DNA of 64,000 nucleotides. Origin: Aeromicrobium yanjiei. GTDB lineage: Bacteria > Actinomycetota > Actinomycetes > Propionibacteriales > Nocardioidaceae. Of this stretch, positions 1 through 12,382 are shown one piece after another; positions within the stretch are counted from its first letter, which is position 1; the number at the start of each line of letters is the position of its first letter. The DNA lies in assembly GCF_009649075.1 (NCBI RefSeq), contig NZ_CP045737.1:1736001-1800000 (forward strand), given 5' to 3'. A program made the translations under genes and the position numbers. Under the pieces are notes generated by a model. The model was not told the origin of the DNA, made no database searches, and worked only from the letters and a program-made list of their open reading frames with translations.

Positions 1-1245
1 ATCCGGATCGACACCAGCAACTACGGTGACGCGTCCGGGCCGGGGGAGCGCAAGGCCGCCGAGCACGTCGCAGGGCTGCTCGCCGAGGTGGGCATCGAGT
101 CGCAGATCCTGGAGTCCGAGTCGGGACGCGCGAGCGTCGTGGCCCGCTGGGGTGACCAGGACTCGAGCCGTGCTGGTCTGCTGATCCACGGCCACCTCGA
201 CGTCGTGCCCGCACAGGCCGCGGACTGGAGCGTCGACCCGTTCGCCGGTGAGGTCGTCGACGGCTATCTCTACGGCCGCGGCGCGGTCGACATGAAGGAC
301 TTCGACGGCATGCTGCTGTCGGTGGTCCGCGCCCGTCAGCGCGCGGGCGTCCTGCCCAACCGCCCGGTCACGCTGGTCTTCACCGCCGACGAGGAGGCCG
401 GCGGCGTCCTCGGCGCGCACTGGCTCGTCGAGCACCACCCGGAGCTGTTCGAGGGGTGCACCGAGGCGATCGGCGAGGTGGGTGGCTTCTCGACCGAGGT
501 CGGCGGACAGCGGCTCTATCTCATCGAGACCGGCGAGAAGGGCATCTCGTGGATGCGGCTGCGCGCCCGGGGCACCGCCGGGCACGGGTCGATGGGCAAT
601 GACGACAACGCGATCACGCACCTGGCCCGCGGCCTGCTGGCGCTGGGGGAGCACGAGTGGCCCGCCGCGGAGGGCCCGTCGATGCGCATCCTGCTCGACA
701 AGGTCCGCGAGCTCACCGGCGCGGACGGCACGGTCGACGAGCTGCTCGCCCACTTCGGTCCCGGCATTCGCATGATCGGCGCGGGACTGCGCAACACGAC
801 CAACGCGACGATGCTGCAGGCCGGCTACAAGCACAACGTGATCCCGGGCGAGGCCGTCGCGTACGTCGACGGCCGGTTCCTGCCCGGCGACGGCGAGACG
901 TTCCCGGCGACGGTCCAGCAGATCGTCGGCGACCGCGTCCAGGTGGAGCCGTTCATCAGCCAGCCCGCGCTGGAGTACGCCTTCGAGGGCGACCTGGTCG
1001 ATGCGATGACCGTCGCCCTGCACTCGCAGGACCCGGATGCGCACGTCGCGCCGTTCCTGATGTCCGGGGGCACCGACGCCAAGGCCTGGCACAAGCTCGG
1101 CATCACGTCGTACGGCTTCGTGCCGCTGCGCCTGCCGGCCGACCTCGACTTCACCGCGCTGTTCCACGGCGTCGACGAGCGCGTCCCGGTCGACTCCCTC
1201 GAGTTCGGCGCCAAGGTCTTCGACGAGTTCCTCAACCTCGCCTGA
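1..1245 (+). CDS. M20 family metallopeptidase, 5' end cut by window
   Basis: Zinc-dependent M20 exopeptidase (dipeptidase/DapE-ArgE class), probably cytosolic, cleaving dipeptides or N-acyl amino acids. The frame is open from base 1 (IRIDTSNYGD...), so the true start lies upstream. Visible M20 signatures are the metal-binding HGHLDVVPA, followed by GRGAVDMKD, the catalytic TADEEAGG, and a C-terminal MSGGTDAKAW that should supply the last metal ligand; a dimerisation domain lies between. The fragment has 414 codons before the stop, close to full length for the family. The next gene is convergent, with a repeat-rich spacer between. In mycobacteria a dapE2-type peptidase also lies near the DUF5703/uppP genes, as here. 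The family is secure; the substrate is not. Confidence 0.93.
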   Translation: MRIDTSNYGDASGPGERKAAEHVAGLLAEVGIESQILESESGRASVVARWGDQDSSRAGLLIHGHLDVVPAQAADWSVDPFAGEVVDGYLYGRGAVDMKDFDGMLLSVVRARQRAGVLPNRPVTLVFTADEEAGGVLGAHWLVEHHPELFEGCTEAIGEVGGFSTEVGGQRLYLIETGEKGISWMRLRARGTAGHGSMGNDDNAITHLARGLLALGEHEWPAAEGPSMRILLDKVRELTGADGTVDELLAHFGPGIRMIGAGLRNTTNATMLQAGYKHNVIPGEAVAYVDGRFLPGDGETFPATVQQIVGDRVQVEPFISQPALEYAFEGDLVDAMTVALHSQDPDAHVAPFLMSGGTDAKAWHKLGITSYGFVPLRLPADLDFTALFHGVDERVPVDSLEFGAKVFDEFLNLA

Positions 1246-1254
1246 CCCCAACAA

Positions 1255-1360
1255 CGCTGACGCGCGCCTCCCGTCCGCTGACGCGCGCCTCCGGTCCGCT
1301 GACGCGCGCCTAGGCGCGCCGCAACGCGCGCGTCGGCGGACCGGAGGCGCGCCTCAGCGG
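1255..1360. repeat. Three tandem 21-bp units plus an inverted copy
   Basis: A 21-nt unit beginning CGCTGACGCGCGCCT occurs three times head to tail (1255, 1276, 1297). A reverse-complement copy follows at 1336-1360, matching 1275-1299 at 24 of 25 bases. The array fills the spacer between two convergent genes and could form a long stem with a loop of about 36 nt, acting as a two-way terminator, but there is no T-tract. Confidence 0.8.
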
Positions 1361-1381
1361 AAGGGGGGAAGGGGGGAGGGG

Positions 1382-1567
1382 TCAGAGGGTGCTGCGCATG
1401 CGGATGATCTTGCGGCGCAGGGTCACGGTGCGCTGGCCGGAGCCGTCCTTGCGCAGACGGTCCAGCTCCCAGCCCTGGTACTCGGCTGCGTCGGTGAGCA
1501 TGCGGCACACCGCGGACCGCGACTTGGCCCGGTCGATCGTGAGGTTCCAGAACTCGTACTCGACCAT
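1382..1567 (-). CDS. DUF5703 family small protein
   Basis: A 61-residue basic protein beginning MVEYEFWNLTIDR, matching by eye the small actinobacterial DUF5703 family; function unknown. The frame stays open far upstream inside the aldo/keto reductase gene. The start at 1567 is preferred because AAAGGA lies eight bases upstream and the family begins with a short aromatic-rich stretch (EYEFWNL). The reading frame starts 11 bases after the reductase stop, so the two are probably one transcript. In mycobacteria the DUF5703 gene adjoins uppP, as it nearly does here. There is no signal peptide or membrane segment; the C-terminus (LRRKIIRMRSTL) is strongly basic. Confidence 0.85.
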   Translation of the reverse strand: MVEYEFWNLTIDRAKSRSAVCRMLTDAAEYQGWELDRLRKDGSGQRTVTLRRKIIRMRSTL

Positions 1568-1578
1568 CGACTGTCCTT

Positions 1579-2532
1579 TCACCCTGCAGCCTCCGAGACG
1601 TCGTCCAGTGCCTGGTGGATCTCGGCGGGCAGCTCGACGTCCTCCGCGGCCAGGTTCTCCTGCAGCTGCGAGGTCGTGCGGGCCCCGACGATCGCCGCGG
1701 AGACCTGCGGACGCTCCAGCAGCCAGGCGAGGGCGACGTGCGCGATCGTGACACCGAGACCTTCGGACGCACGGGCGAGGGCCTCGACGACCCCGGCCTT
1801 GCCAGGAGTCAGGTACTCGCCCACGAACGCGTCCCAGCCGGGGGTCGCGGCGCGCGAGTCGCCGGGGATGCCTGCGCGGTACTTGCCGGACAGGACCCCA
1901 CGGCCCAAGGGCGACCAGGCCAGCAGCCCCATGCCGAGGTGGGCCGCGGCGGGCACGACCTCGTCCTCGGGGTCGCGGTTGACCAGCGAGTACTCGACCT
2001 GGGTGCTCACCAGCGGGATCGTGTCGGCGCGACCCGCGAGCCAGGTCTGGGCGATCGCGGTCTGCCACCCCGTGTAGTTGGAGATGCCGACGTAGCGGAC
2101 CCGCCCGGTGCGCACCGCGTGCTCGAGGGCGCCGAGCGTCTCCTCCATCGGCACGTCGGGATCGGGCGTGTGGATCTGCCACAGGTCGAGGTGGTCGGTG
2201 CCGAGCTGGCGCAGTGACAGGTCGAGCTGGTCGAGCAGATTGCCCCGCGACCCGTCCCGGACCGTCTGACCGCCCCGCCGGACGAAGCCGGCCTTGCCCG
2301 CGAGCACGAGGCGATCGCGCACGCCGTTCTTGGAGATCAGCGTGCCGAGCAGCTCCTCGCACGCGCCGTCGCCGTAGATGGGCGCGGTGTCGACGAGAGT
2401 GCCGCCGGCGTCGAGGAAGGTGGTGAGCTGGTCCTGCGCCTCGTACGAGTCGACCGTCCCACCGAAGTTCATGGTGCCGAGCGCGAGGCGGGACACGGTC
2501 AGCCCGGAACGACCGACGCGGCGATACTGCAT
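1579..2532 (-). CDS. Aldo/keto reductase
   Basis: NADPH-dependent oxidoreductase of the AKR superfamily, 317 residues, cytosolic TIM barrel. The N-terminus YRRVGRSGLTVSRLALGTMN is typical of AKR11/12-like enzymes. The catalytic tetrad can be placed: Asp and Tyr in DTAPIYGDG, Lys in LAGKAG, His in WQIHTPD. The cofactor loop near the C-terminus (AAIVGARTTSQLQENL) is intact. Translation starts at an ATG six bases after a TAGCCT -10 box, so the mRNA should be leaderless. It is divergent from uppP with only 48 bp between, and is followed by the DUF5703 gene. The substrate cannot be inferred. Confidence 0.93.
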   Translation of the reverse strand: MQYRRVGRSGLTVSRLALGTMNFGGTVDSYEAQDQLTTFLDAGGTLVDTAPIYGDGACEELLGTLISKNGVRDRLVLAGKAGFVRRGGQTVRDGSRGNLLDQLDLSLRQLGTDHLDLWQIHTPDPDVPMEETLGALEHAVRTGRVRYVGISNYTGWQTAIAQTWLAGRADTIPLVSTQVEYSLVNRDPEDEVVPAAAHLGMGLLAWSPLGRGVLSGKYRAGIPGDSRAATPGWDAFVGEYLTPGKAGVVEALARASEGLGVTIAHVALAWLLERPQVSAAIVGARTTSQLQENLAAEDVELPAEIHQALDDVSEAAG

Positions 2533-2538
2533 GTCTGA

Positions 2539-2544
2539 AGGCTA
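2539..2544 (-). promoter_or_regulatory. -10 box of leaderless aldo/keto reductase promoter
   Basis: TAGCCT on the minus strand, followed by six bases and then the ATG. The spacing puts the transcription start on the A of the start codon. No convincing -35. Confidence 0.65.
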
Positions 2545-2568
2545 GTGGGACGTCCCCAGCGGCGCCGG

Positions 2569-2574
2569 TAGGCT
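2569..2574 (+). promoter_or_regulatory. -10 box of leaderless uppP promoter
   Basis: TAGGCT followed by six bases and the GTG start at 2581. It is back-to-back with the reductase promoter within 48 bp. Confidence 0.65.
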
Positions 2575-2580
2575 CGCGCT

Positions 2581-3414
2581 GTGGATTTCCTACAAGCCGT
2601 CGTCCTGGGCGTGATCCAGGGGCTGACCGAGTTCCTCCCGATCTCCAGCAGTGCGCACCTCGCGATCTTCCCCAAGTTCTTCGGCTGGGACGATCCCGGC
2701 GCGGCGTACACGGCGGTGATCCAGATCGGCACCGAGCTCGCGGTGCTGCTGTACTTCTGGCGGGACATCTGGACCATCGGCTCGGGCTGGGTACGCGGGG
2801 TGTTCTCCCGCGAGGCGCGTCAGGCGCCCGAGTGGCGCATGGGCTGGTTCGTCATCATCGGCTCGTTGCCGATCGTCGTGCTGGGCCTGCTGCTGCAGGA
2901 CGCGATCGACCGCGAGTTCCGCAATCTCTGGGTCATCGGCACGACCCTGATCGTGCTCGGCATCGTCCTCGGCATCGCCGAGCGGGTGGGCCGCAAGAGC
3001 AGCCCGATCGAGGACCTGACGATGAAGCACGCGATCCTGCTCGGCCTCGCGCAGGCCGGAGCGCTCGTCCCGGGCGTCTCCCGCTCGGGCGCGACCATCA
3101 GCATGGGCCTGTTCCTCGGCTACGAGCGCGCTGCCGCCACGAGGTACGCCTTCCTGCTCGCGATCCCCGCCGTGGTGGGTGCGGGCATCTACAAGCTCAA
3201 GGACATCGGTGGCGACAACGCCTACGGGGTCGGGCCGACGATCGTCGGCACCGTCGTGTCGTTCGTGGTCGGCCTCGCCGTCATCCACTGGCTGCTGCGC
3301 TACGTGAGCACCCACTCGTACACGCCGTTCGTGGTCTACCGCATCGGCCTCGGTGCGCTGGTGCTAGTGCTGGTCGGCACCGGCGTGATCGCCGCAGGCA
3401 CGACAGTCGGCTGA
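2581..3414 (+). CDS. uppP: Undecaprenyl-diphosphatase (UppP/BacA)
   Basis: Integral membrane phosphatase that recycles undecaprenyl diphosphate to the monophosphate carrier used for peptidoglycan and other wall polymers; its overexpression gives bacitracin resistance. The 277-residue length is normal. Both signature regions are present: GLTEFLPISSSAHL near the N-terminus (catalytic Glu) and PGVSRSGATIS near residue 165 (catalytic Ser/Arg). About eight hydrophobic segments are visible. The GTG start at 2581 lies six bases after TAGGCT, so a leaderless message is expected. The gene stands alone between a divergent reductase and a methyltransferase. Confidence 0.97.
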   Translation: MDFLQAVVLGVIQGLTEFLPISSSAHLAIFPKFFGWDDPGAAYTAVIQIGTELAVLLYFWRDIWTIGSGWVRGVFSREARQAPEWRMGWFVIIGSLPIVVLGLLLQDAIDREFRNLWVIGTTLIVLGIVLGIAERVGRKSSPIEDLTMKHAILLGLAQAGALVPGVSRSGATISMGLFLGYERAAATRYAFLLAIPAVVGAGIYKLKDIGGDNAYGVGPTIVGTVVSFVVGLAVIHWLLRYVSTHSYTPFVVYRIGLGALVLVLVGTGVIAAGTTVG

Positions 3415-3432
3415 GTCACAGCCTGTTCCCGT

Positions 3433-3438
3433 TATGCT
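3433..3438 (+). promoter_or_regulatory. Candidate -10 box for the methyltransferase gene
   Basis: TATGCT just after the uppP stop and 49 bp before the next start codon, which would give a leader of roughly 43 nt. No clear -35. Confidence 0.4.
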
Positions 3439-3487
3439 CGGGACCGCGCCACCCGTCCGTGAAACGCCACGACCGAACAGGACCCCT

Positions 3488-4159
3488 ATGTCGGCCTTTG
3501 ACCGCGTCACCGAGAGCTGGGGCGATCTGAAGTACATGGATCTCCCGCGTGCCACCTACCTGCGCGACCTCGTCGTCAAGAACGACCTGAAGGACCTGCT
3601 CGAGCTGGGGTTCTACAAGGGCAAGAGCAGCGCCTACCTCGCCGGGATGCTCGAGGACCTCGGCCGGGGCCACCTGGTCACGATGGACCGCCCCAGCGCG
3701 CGCAAGCAGCAGCCCGAGATCAACGAGGTGCTCTCGACGGTCGGCCTCTCGCACCGGGTGACGCCGATCTTCGCGCACCGCTCGTTCACGTGGGAGCTCG
3801 GCAAGATGCTCGAGCAGACGCCGCGCCCGCAGTTCGACTTCTGCTATCTCGACGGCGGCCACACGTGGGACGTCACGGGATTCGGCTTCCTGCTCGTGGA
3901 CATGATGCTCAAGCCCGGCGGCATCATCTTGCTGGACGACCTCGACTGGACGATCGCGCGCTCGCCGCAGGCCAAGACCGAGGCGGGGCAGCGGACGTAC
4001 GCGGCGTACTCCGACGACGAGAAGGCCGCCAAGGGCGTCCGGATGACGTTCGAGCACATCGCCGAGCACCTGGGCTACGACGTCGAAGAGGTCCCCGAGT
4101 TCCAGTGGGGCATCGCCCGCAAGCGGGCCCCGAAGAAGGGGCTGTTCGGACGCGGATGA
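3488..4159 (+). CDS. Class I SAM-dependent methyltransferase
   Basis: A 223-residue cytosolic protein with a Rossmann-type SAM-binding fold. The glycine-rich motif I region reads LELGFYKGKSSAYLAG near residue 40, with an acidic residue in VTMDR where the ribose is usually bound. FDFCYLDGGHTWD and GGIILLDDLDW resemble the Methyltransf_24 group, which includes small-molecule and sugar-modifying enzymes. The ATG at 3488 is chosen because AGGA lies upstream and MSAFDRVTESW is a plausible beginning. It is convergent with corA (9 bp gap). The acceptor is unknown. Confidence 0.82.
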   Translation: MSAFDRVTESWGDLKYMDLPRATYLRDLVVKNDLKDLLELGFYKGKSSAYLAGMLEDLGRGHLVTMDRPSARKQQPEINEVLSTVGLSHRVTPIFAHRSFTWELGKMLEQTPRPQFDFCYLDGGHTWDVTGFGFLLVDMMLKPGGIILLDDLDWTIARSPQAKTEAGQRTYAAYSDDEKAAKGVRMTFEHIAEHLGYDVEEVPEFQWGIARKRAPKKGLFGRG

Positions 4160-4168
4160 CGGGCGGGC

Positions 4169-5128
4169 TCAGAGCCACCCGGAGCGCTTGAAGCGGCTGT
4201 AGATGTACAGGCACAGGGCCCCGATCACGGCCAGGCAGGCCGGATAGCCGTACGTCCAGCTGAGCTCGGGCATGTGCTCGAAGTTCATCCCGTAGACGCC
4301 CGCGATCGCGGTCGGCACCGCGAAGATCGTGGCGCCCGCGGTGAGCTTGCGCATGTCCTCGTTCTGCTGGACGCTCAGCTGGGCCAGGTGCGCGTTGAGC
4401 GCGTTGTCGAGCAGGTGGTCGATCGAGTCGATCGACTCCGCCGCCCGGGACAGGTGGTCCGAGATGTCCCGGAAGTACGGTCGGGCGCGCTCGGGGGCCG
4501 ACACCGTGGCGAACCGGTGGACGGGCTCGCGCAGCGGCATGACCGCCCGCCGGAACTCCAGCGTCTCGCGCTTGAGCCGGTAGATGCGCGTCGAGTCGTT
4601 GGACCGCTGCGCGGAGAACACCGAGCTCTCGACCTCCTGGACGTCGGTCTCCAGCTCGGTGGCCACGTCCTCGTAGTGGTCCACGATCGAGTCGACCACC
4701 GCGTACAGCGCCGCGGTGGGGCCGTGGGAGAGGTGCTCGATCATCGACTCGGCGGCCTTGCGGGCGCCGTGCAGCTCGGGACCGCCGTGCCGCACGGTCA
4801 GCAGGTAGTTGGGGCCGAGGAAGATGTTCACCTCGTGCGTCGTGATGTCGTCGTCGCTGTAGGACACCGTGCGGATCGACATGAAAGTGTGATCCTCGTA
4901 CTTCTCGATCTTCGGGCGCTGGTGGGCCTCCAGCGCGTCCTCGACCGCCAAGGGGTGGAGGGACAAGGGCCCGGCGATCCGGTGCAGCTCGTCGGACGTG
5001 GGGTTGGCGATGCCGATCCAGAGGAAGTCGTCCGTGCCCAGACCTGCGAGCGCCGCGTCGAGCGCCGCCGAGTCGTCCGGGGTCGTCTCGCGCACTCCGT
5101 CGCGGTAGACCGCGCAGTCGATGATCAT
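4169..5128 (-). CDS. corA: CorA-family magnesium/cobalt transporter
   Basis: Pentameric divalent cation channel of the inner membrane (CorA/MIT superfamily), 319 residues. A large acidic cytosolic domain is followed by two C-terminal transmembrane helices. The diagnostic [11 protein letters not shown] (GMN motif) sits between them, and the protein ends in a basic tail (SRFKRSGWL). The ATG at 5128 ([11 protein letters not shown]) is chosen over a longer open frame because CACAAT, a possible -10 box, is six bases upstream. It is divergent from mshC with about 73 bp between. Mg2+ is the usual substrate; Co2+ or Zn2+ cannot be excluded. Confidence 0.95.
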   Translation of the reverse strand: MIIDCAVYRDGVRETTPDDSAALDAALAGLGTDDFLWIGIANPTSDELHRIAGPLSLHPLAVEDALEAHQRPKIEKYEDHTFMSIRTVSYSDDDITTHEVNIFLGPNYLLTVRHGGPELHGARKAAESMIEHLSHGPTAALYAVVDSIVDHYEDVATELETDVQEVESSVFSAQRSNDSTRIYRLKRETLEFRRAVMPLREPVHRFATVSAPERARPYFRDISDHLSRAAESIDSIDHLLDNALNAHLAQLSVQQNEDMRKLTAGATIFAVPTAIAGVYGMNFEHMPELSWTYGYPACLAVIGALCLYIYSRFKRSGWL

Positions 5129-5134
5129 GGCGCC

Positions 5135-5140
5135 ATTGTG
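5135..5140 (-). promoter_or_regulatory. Possible -10 box for leaderless corA mRNA
   Basis: CACAAT on the minus strand, six bases from the ATG. It departs from TANNNT at the first base, so confidence is modest. Confidence 0.35.
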
Positions 5141-5188
5141 CCTGCCGGTCGGTGGGCGGCCGTGCACCACTCGCTACCGCTCAACAGA

Positions 5189-5194
5189 TACGCT
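5189..5194 (+). promoter_or_regulatory. -10 box of leaderless mshC promoter
   Basis: TACGCT followed by seven bases and the ATG at 5202. This supports that start over longer in-frame alternatives. Confidence 0.6.
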
Positions 5195-5201
5195 CGTCAC
5201 C

Positions 5202-6428
5202 ATGCGCAGCTGGTCGATTCCCGAGGTCCCTTCTCTTGCGGATCTCGGGCTCGGTGCCGGTCCGGCCGTCCAGGTCCACGACACGTCCTCGGGGCACGTG
5301 CAGGCCCTCGATCCCGACGGACGCGCGCGACTGTACGTCTGCGGGATCACTCCCTACGACGCGACCCACATGGGCCATGCCGCGACCTACCTCGCGTTCG
5401 ACCTCCTGCAGCGCGCCTGGCGCGACCGGGGCCTGGACGTGACCTACACGCAGAACATCACCGACGTCGACGACCCGCTGCTGGAACGCGCCAAGGCCAC
5501 CGGCGTCGACTGGGTCGAGCTGGCCGAGCGCGAGATCCAGCTGTTCCGCGAGGACATGACGGCGCTGCGGATCATCCCCCCGCAGCACTACATCGGTGCG
5601 GTCGAGTCGATCGACCTCGTGGTGGACCTCATCGACCGGCTCCGCGCCGCCGGAGCGGTCTACCAGGTCGACGACGACCTCTACTTCGACGTCCACGCGG
5701 ACCCGGGCTTCGGCCTGGTCTCGGGCTTCGACGAGGAGGAGATGCTCACGATCTTCCCGCAGCGCGGCGGCGATCCCGACCGACCCGGCAAGAAGCACCC
5801 CCTGGACTGCCTGCTGTGGCAGGCCGAGCGCCCGGACGACCCGTCGTGGGAGACGCGTCTCGGCAAGGGACGACCCGGCTGGCACATCGAGTGCGCCGCA
5901 ATCGCGCTGCACCACCTCGATCCCGCCTTCGACGTGCAGGGCGGCGGATCGGACCTGGTCTTCCCGCACCACGAGATGTCGGCGTCGGAGGCCACCGTCG
6001 CGACGGGCGAGCCGTTCGCGAAGGCGTACGTCCACGCCGGCATGGTCGGCTACGAGGGCGAGAAGATGTCCAAGTCCAAGGGCAACCTCGTCCTGGTCTC
6101 CCGGCTCCGCGCCGACGGTCACGACCCGATGGCGATCCGGCTGTCGTTGCTGGCCCACCACTACCGCAGCGACTGGGAGTGGTTCGGCACCGAGATCGAG
6201 GAGGCCGAGGCACGCCTGGCCCGCTGGCGTGACGCGGTGGCCCGCACGGTCGCACCGTCGGGCGAGGCCGTCCTCGCGGCGATCCGCGCCGCGATGGCGG
6301 ACGACCTCGACGCGCCGGCCGCGATCGCCGCGGTGGACGCGTGGGCCGCGGACGACTCGGCCGAGGACCCCCAGGCCGGCCGGACGGTGCGCGCCGCGAT
6401 CGACGCCCTGCTCGGCGTCGCGCTCTAG
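5202..6428 (+). CDS. mshC: L-cysteine:1D-myo-inositol 2-amino-2-deoxy-alpha-D-glucopyranoside ligase MshC
   Basis: ATP-dependent ligase that attaches cysteine to GlcN-Ins, the penultimate step of mycothiol synthesis. It is a paralogue of class I cysteinyl-tRNA synthetase lacking the tRNA-binding C-terminus; the 408-residue length fits MshC rather than CysS. Visible motifs: [16 protein letters not shown] (zinc-binding Cys and HIGH-like element), [11 protein letters not shown] (further Zn ligands) and KMSKSKGN (KMSKS loop). The N-terminus [12 protein letters not shown] is typical of MshC. The ATG is placed for a leaderless message. Mycothiol genes are diagnostic of Actinobacteria. The FHA-like gene downstream is convergent. 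Confidence 0.97.
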   Translation: MRSWSIPEVPSLADLGLGAGPAVQVHDTSSGHVQALDPDGRARLYVCGITPYDATHMGHAATYLAFDLLQRAWRDRGLDVTYTQNITDVDDPLLERAKATGVDWVELAEREIQLFREDMTALRIIPPQHYIGAVESIDLVVDLIDRLRAAGAVYQVDDDLYFDVHADPGFGLVSGFDEEEMLTIFPQRGGDPDRPGKKHPLDCLLWQAERPDDPSWETRLGKGRPGWHIECAAIALHHLDPAFDVQGGGSDLVFPHHEMSASEATVATGEPFAKAYVHAGMVGYEGEKMSKSKGNLVLVSRLRADGHDPMAIRLSLLAHHYRSDWEWFGTEIEEAEARLARWRDAVARTVAPSGEAVLAAIRAAMADDLDAPAAIAAVDAWAADDSAEDPQAGRTVRAAIDALLGVAL

Positions 6429-6435
6429 CCCCGCG

Positions 6436-7320
6436 CTAGAAGCTCGGGCCCCGGCGATTCTCGGGGATCGGCTGGGTGCGCTGGCGACCCAGCTCACCGC
6501 CGATGCGCCCCCCGTACGGACGTCCGTGGTCGGCGTACTCGTCGCGGACGTAGGACATGCGCCAGGTGCCCAGCTCGATCCGGGCACCCGTGCGCAGGAT
6601 CTGCTCGGGCAGCTGCTGCCCGCCGACCGTGCTGAGCATGCGGGTGCTGCGCGCGACCAGCACGTACTCGTCGTCGTCGGTGCGGACGATCTCGGCCTGC
6701 AGGTCGTCGATGCCGGCCAGCTGCAGACCGACTCCCTCGCCGCTGCCGATCGTGACCCCGTCCGGCGACAGCTCGAAGACCCCGACGGGCCACGGCGCGA
6801 GCGGGTCGGACGTGTCGCAGAGGTAGAGGCGCGGATGGCCGCCACCTGCGGGGTCGTGGGTCGTCGACGCGACGTAGGGGTGCGGCGCCATGGCCGGCAG
6901 CGGTGGCCAGGGGGTGCCAGGGGGAAGGCCCGGTCCCCGCAGCCTGGTTGCCCGGCTCGACGGACGCAGCCGGGCCCGCGCGGCTGCTGCGGCACGCGTC
7001 CAGCTGCCGAGCCGCATGTGCCGCGAGCGCGTCACGAGGCGGTGTGCGGGGGAGGGGTCGACGGCCCCCAGGCTCACGATCAGGCCGTCGGGGCCCGAGA
7101 CGTCGACGACCAGACCGAGCCGCGCGAGCTGTGCCGCCATGGACCGGACGGCTGCGCGCGAGGGCTGGCCCACGAGCGAGAGGATGTCGTCGCTGTGGAC
7201 GCGGACGTGGTTGCCCTCGGCGGTCACCGTCGCGTGCACGTGAGCGGCGGGATGTCCTTCACCCGCGGGGACGTCGATGTCGAACGTCAGGTCCGCCTCG
7301 AGCTGCAGATCCCGGGACAT
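6436..7320 (-). CDS. FHA-like domain protein of unknown role
   Basis: A 294-residue soluble protein. The last third (about residues 180-275) looks like a forkhead-associated fold: VGVFELSPDGVTIGSGE, a central LQAEIVRTDDDEYVL stretch and RTGARIELGTWRMSYVRDE. The canonical GR...S..HA phosphothreonine pocket is only partly recognisable, so phospho-binding is uncertain. The first 100 residues are a separate predicted domain (LTFDIDVPAGEGH...), joined by a proline/arginine-rich linker. The ATG follows the stop of the 84-residue gene by one base, indicating translational coupling. The partner may be a Ser/Thr-kinase substrate, but no kinase is in the window. Confidence 0.72.
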   Translation of the reverse strand: MSRDLQLEADLTFDIDVPAGEGHPAAHVHATVTAEGNHVRVHSDDILSLVGQPSRAAVRSMAAQLARLGLVVDVSGPDGLIVSLGAVDPSPAHRLVTRSRHMRLGSWTRAAAAARARLRPSSRATRLRGPGLPPGTPWPPLPAMAPHPYVASTTHDPAGGGHPRLYLCDTSDPLAPWPVGVFELSPDGVTIGSGEGVGLQLAGIDDLQAEIVRTDDDEYVLVARSTRMLSTVGGQQLPEQILRTGARIELGTWRMSYVRDEYADHGRPYGGRIGGELGRQRTQPIPENRRGPSF

Positions 7321-7321
7321 C

Positions 7322-7576
7322 TCATTCCCCGGGCCGGTCGGCGCGTGCGGCCAGGTCTTCGTCGCTCGTCGTGACGCGCAGCGTCCCGCTGACCTTCCAG
7401 GTCGCGCGGGGCGCGTCCGGCCCGGTGTCGCGGGGGACCTCCACCGCCATGTCGATGAACTCGTAGTTCACCGCGGCTCCCTTGCCCGTCAGGTACGTCC
7501 ACATCTCGCGGCCCAGGTCGGACCAGTCGGTGACCGGCTGGACGGTCGGGGAGGTGACGTTGTCGTGAGTGCTCAT
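7322..7576 (-). CDS. Small hypothetical protein coupled to the FHA-like gene
   Basis: An 84-residue acidic soluble protein I do not recognise (MSTHDNVTSPTVQPVTDWSD...). The ATG at 7576 is set by a strong GAGGAG ribosome-binding site. A repeated beta-strand pattern (AVNYEFIDMAVEVPRD, ATWKVSGTLRVTTSDE) suggests a small beta-rich fold. Its stop codon is one base from the start of the FHA-like gene, so the two are almost certainly translated together and may form a complex. There is no signal peptide, cysteine or membrane segment. Confidence 0.75.
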   Translation of the reverse strand: MSTHDNVTSPTVQPVTDWSDLGREMWTYLTGKGAAVNYEFIDMAVEVPRDTGPDAPRATWKVSGTLRVTTSDEDLAARADRPGE

Positions 7577-7667
7577 GATTGCTCCTCGAGTCACACAGGC
7601 GAGTGGTGCCGCCCGTTACTTCGAGAGTCCCACTGAATCCGGAGGGCGCAAATCGTGATCGGGCGAT

Positions 7668-8519
7668 CTACTCGGGGTCGACGTTGCGGCGGCGCAGGTA
7701 GCGCTCGAACTCGCGGGCGATCGCGTCGCCGGAGGCCTCGGGCAGCTCGCTGGTGTCCTGCTCGTTCTCGAGCGCTTCGACGTACTCGGCGATCTCGTCG
7801 TCGTGGGACGTGAGGTCGTCGGCTCCGCGCTGCCACGCCTCGGCCATCTCGGTGAGGACGCCCTGGGGCAGGGGGATCCCCATCGCGTCCTCGAGCGCCC
7901 CGAGGAGGGCCAGCGTGGCCTTGGGGCACGGGGGCTCGGCGAGGTAGTGGGGGACCGCGGCCCACAGCGAGGCCGCGCCGATGCCTTCGCGGGCGGCCAT
8001 CTCGTTGAGCACCGAGGTGATGCCGACCGGTCCGGTGTAGCGCGAGGGCGTGAGCGACATGCGCTCGATGAGCCGCGGATCGCTCGTGGAGCCGCTGACC
8101 GGCACCGGACGGGTGTGGGGGGAGTCCGCGAGCAGGGCGCCCAGCGTCACGAGCTCGGTGACGCCCGCGAGCTTGGCCACACCGAGCACGGTCGAGCAGA
8201 ACGCCTTCCAGCGGAAGTTGGGCTCGGGACCCCGCAGCAGCAGGACGTCGCGGTCACCGCGCGGGGGACGCGCCTGGTAGATCGCGGGTGCGGGCCAGCT
8301 GATGACCCGCTCGCCCGAGTCGGACGGGCCCACCTCGGGGCGGTGCACCTGGAAGTCGTAGAAGTCCTCGGGGTCCAGCTCGATCAGCAGCTCGGCGTCC
8401 CACTCCTCGATGAGGTGGTCGACGACGCCCGAAGCGGCGTCGGCCGCGTCGTTCCACCCTTCGAACGCCGCCACCATCCAGGGATCGCGCAGCGGTGGGA
8501 TGTCAGTAGGTGAGCTCAC
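7668..8519 (-). CDS. PAC2 family (proteasome assembly chaperone 2-like) protein
   Basis: A 283-residue soluble protein of the PAC2 superfamily, found next to metH in mycobacteria (Rv2125, from memory). Typical features are the N-terminal WMVAAFEGWNDAADAASGVVDHL, a central VTLGALLADSPHTRPV and LIERMSLTPSRYTGPVGI, and an acidic C-terminal extension. Eukaryotic and archaeal PAC2 proteins help assemble proteasomes; the role in Actinobacteria is unproven, although this window does encode a proteasome. The GTG at 8519 lies six bases after TAGGGT, so its mRNA is probably leaderless and independent of metH, whose stop is 26 bp upstream. Confidence 0.9.
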   Translation of the reverse strand: MSSPTDIPPLRDPWMVAAFEGWNDAADAASGVVDHLIEEWDAELLIELDPEDFYDFQVHRPEVGPSDSGERVISWPAPAIYQARPPRGDRDVLLLRGPEPNFRWKAFCSTVLGVAKLAGVTELVTLGALLADSPHTRPVPVSGSTSDPRLIERMSLTPSRYTGPVGITSVLNEMAAREGIGAASLWAAVPHYLAEPPCPKATLALLGALEDAMGIPLPQGVLTEMAEAWQRGADDLTSHDDEIAEYVEALENEQDTSELPEASGDAIAREFERYLRRRNVDPE

Positions 8520-8525
8520 GGATCA

Positions 8526-8531
8526 ACCCTA
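8526..8531 (-). promoter_or_regulatory. -10 box of leaderless PAC2 gene promoter
   Basis: TAGGGT on the minus strand, six bases before the GTG start and inside the 26-bp gap after metH. Confidence 0.6.
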
Positions 8532-8545
8532 GCCGCGCCCGTCCA

Positions 8546-12346
<3,801 letters not shown>

Positions 12347-12382
12347 GAGCATTCCTCGAGGTCGATGGACGAAGGAGTGCTG

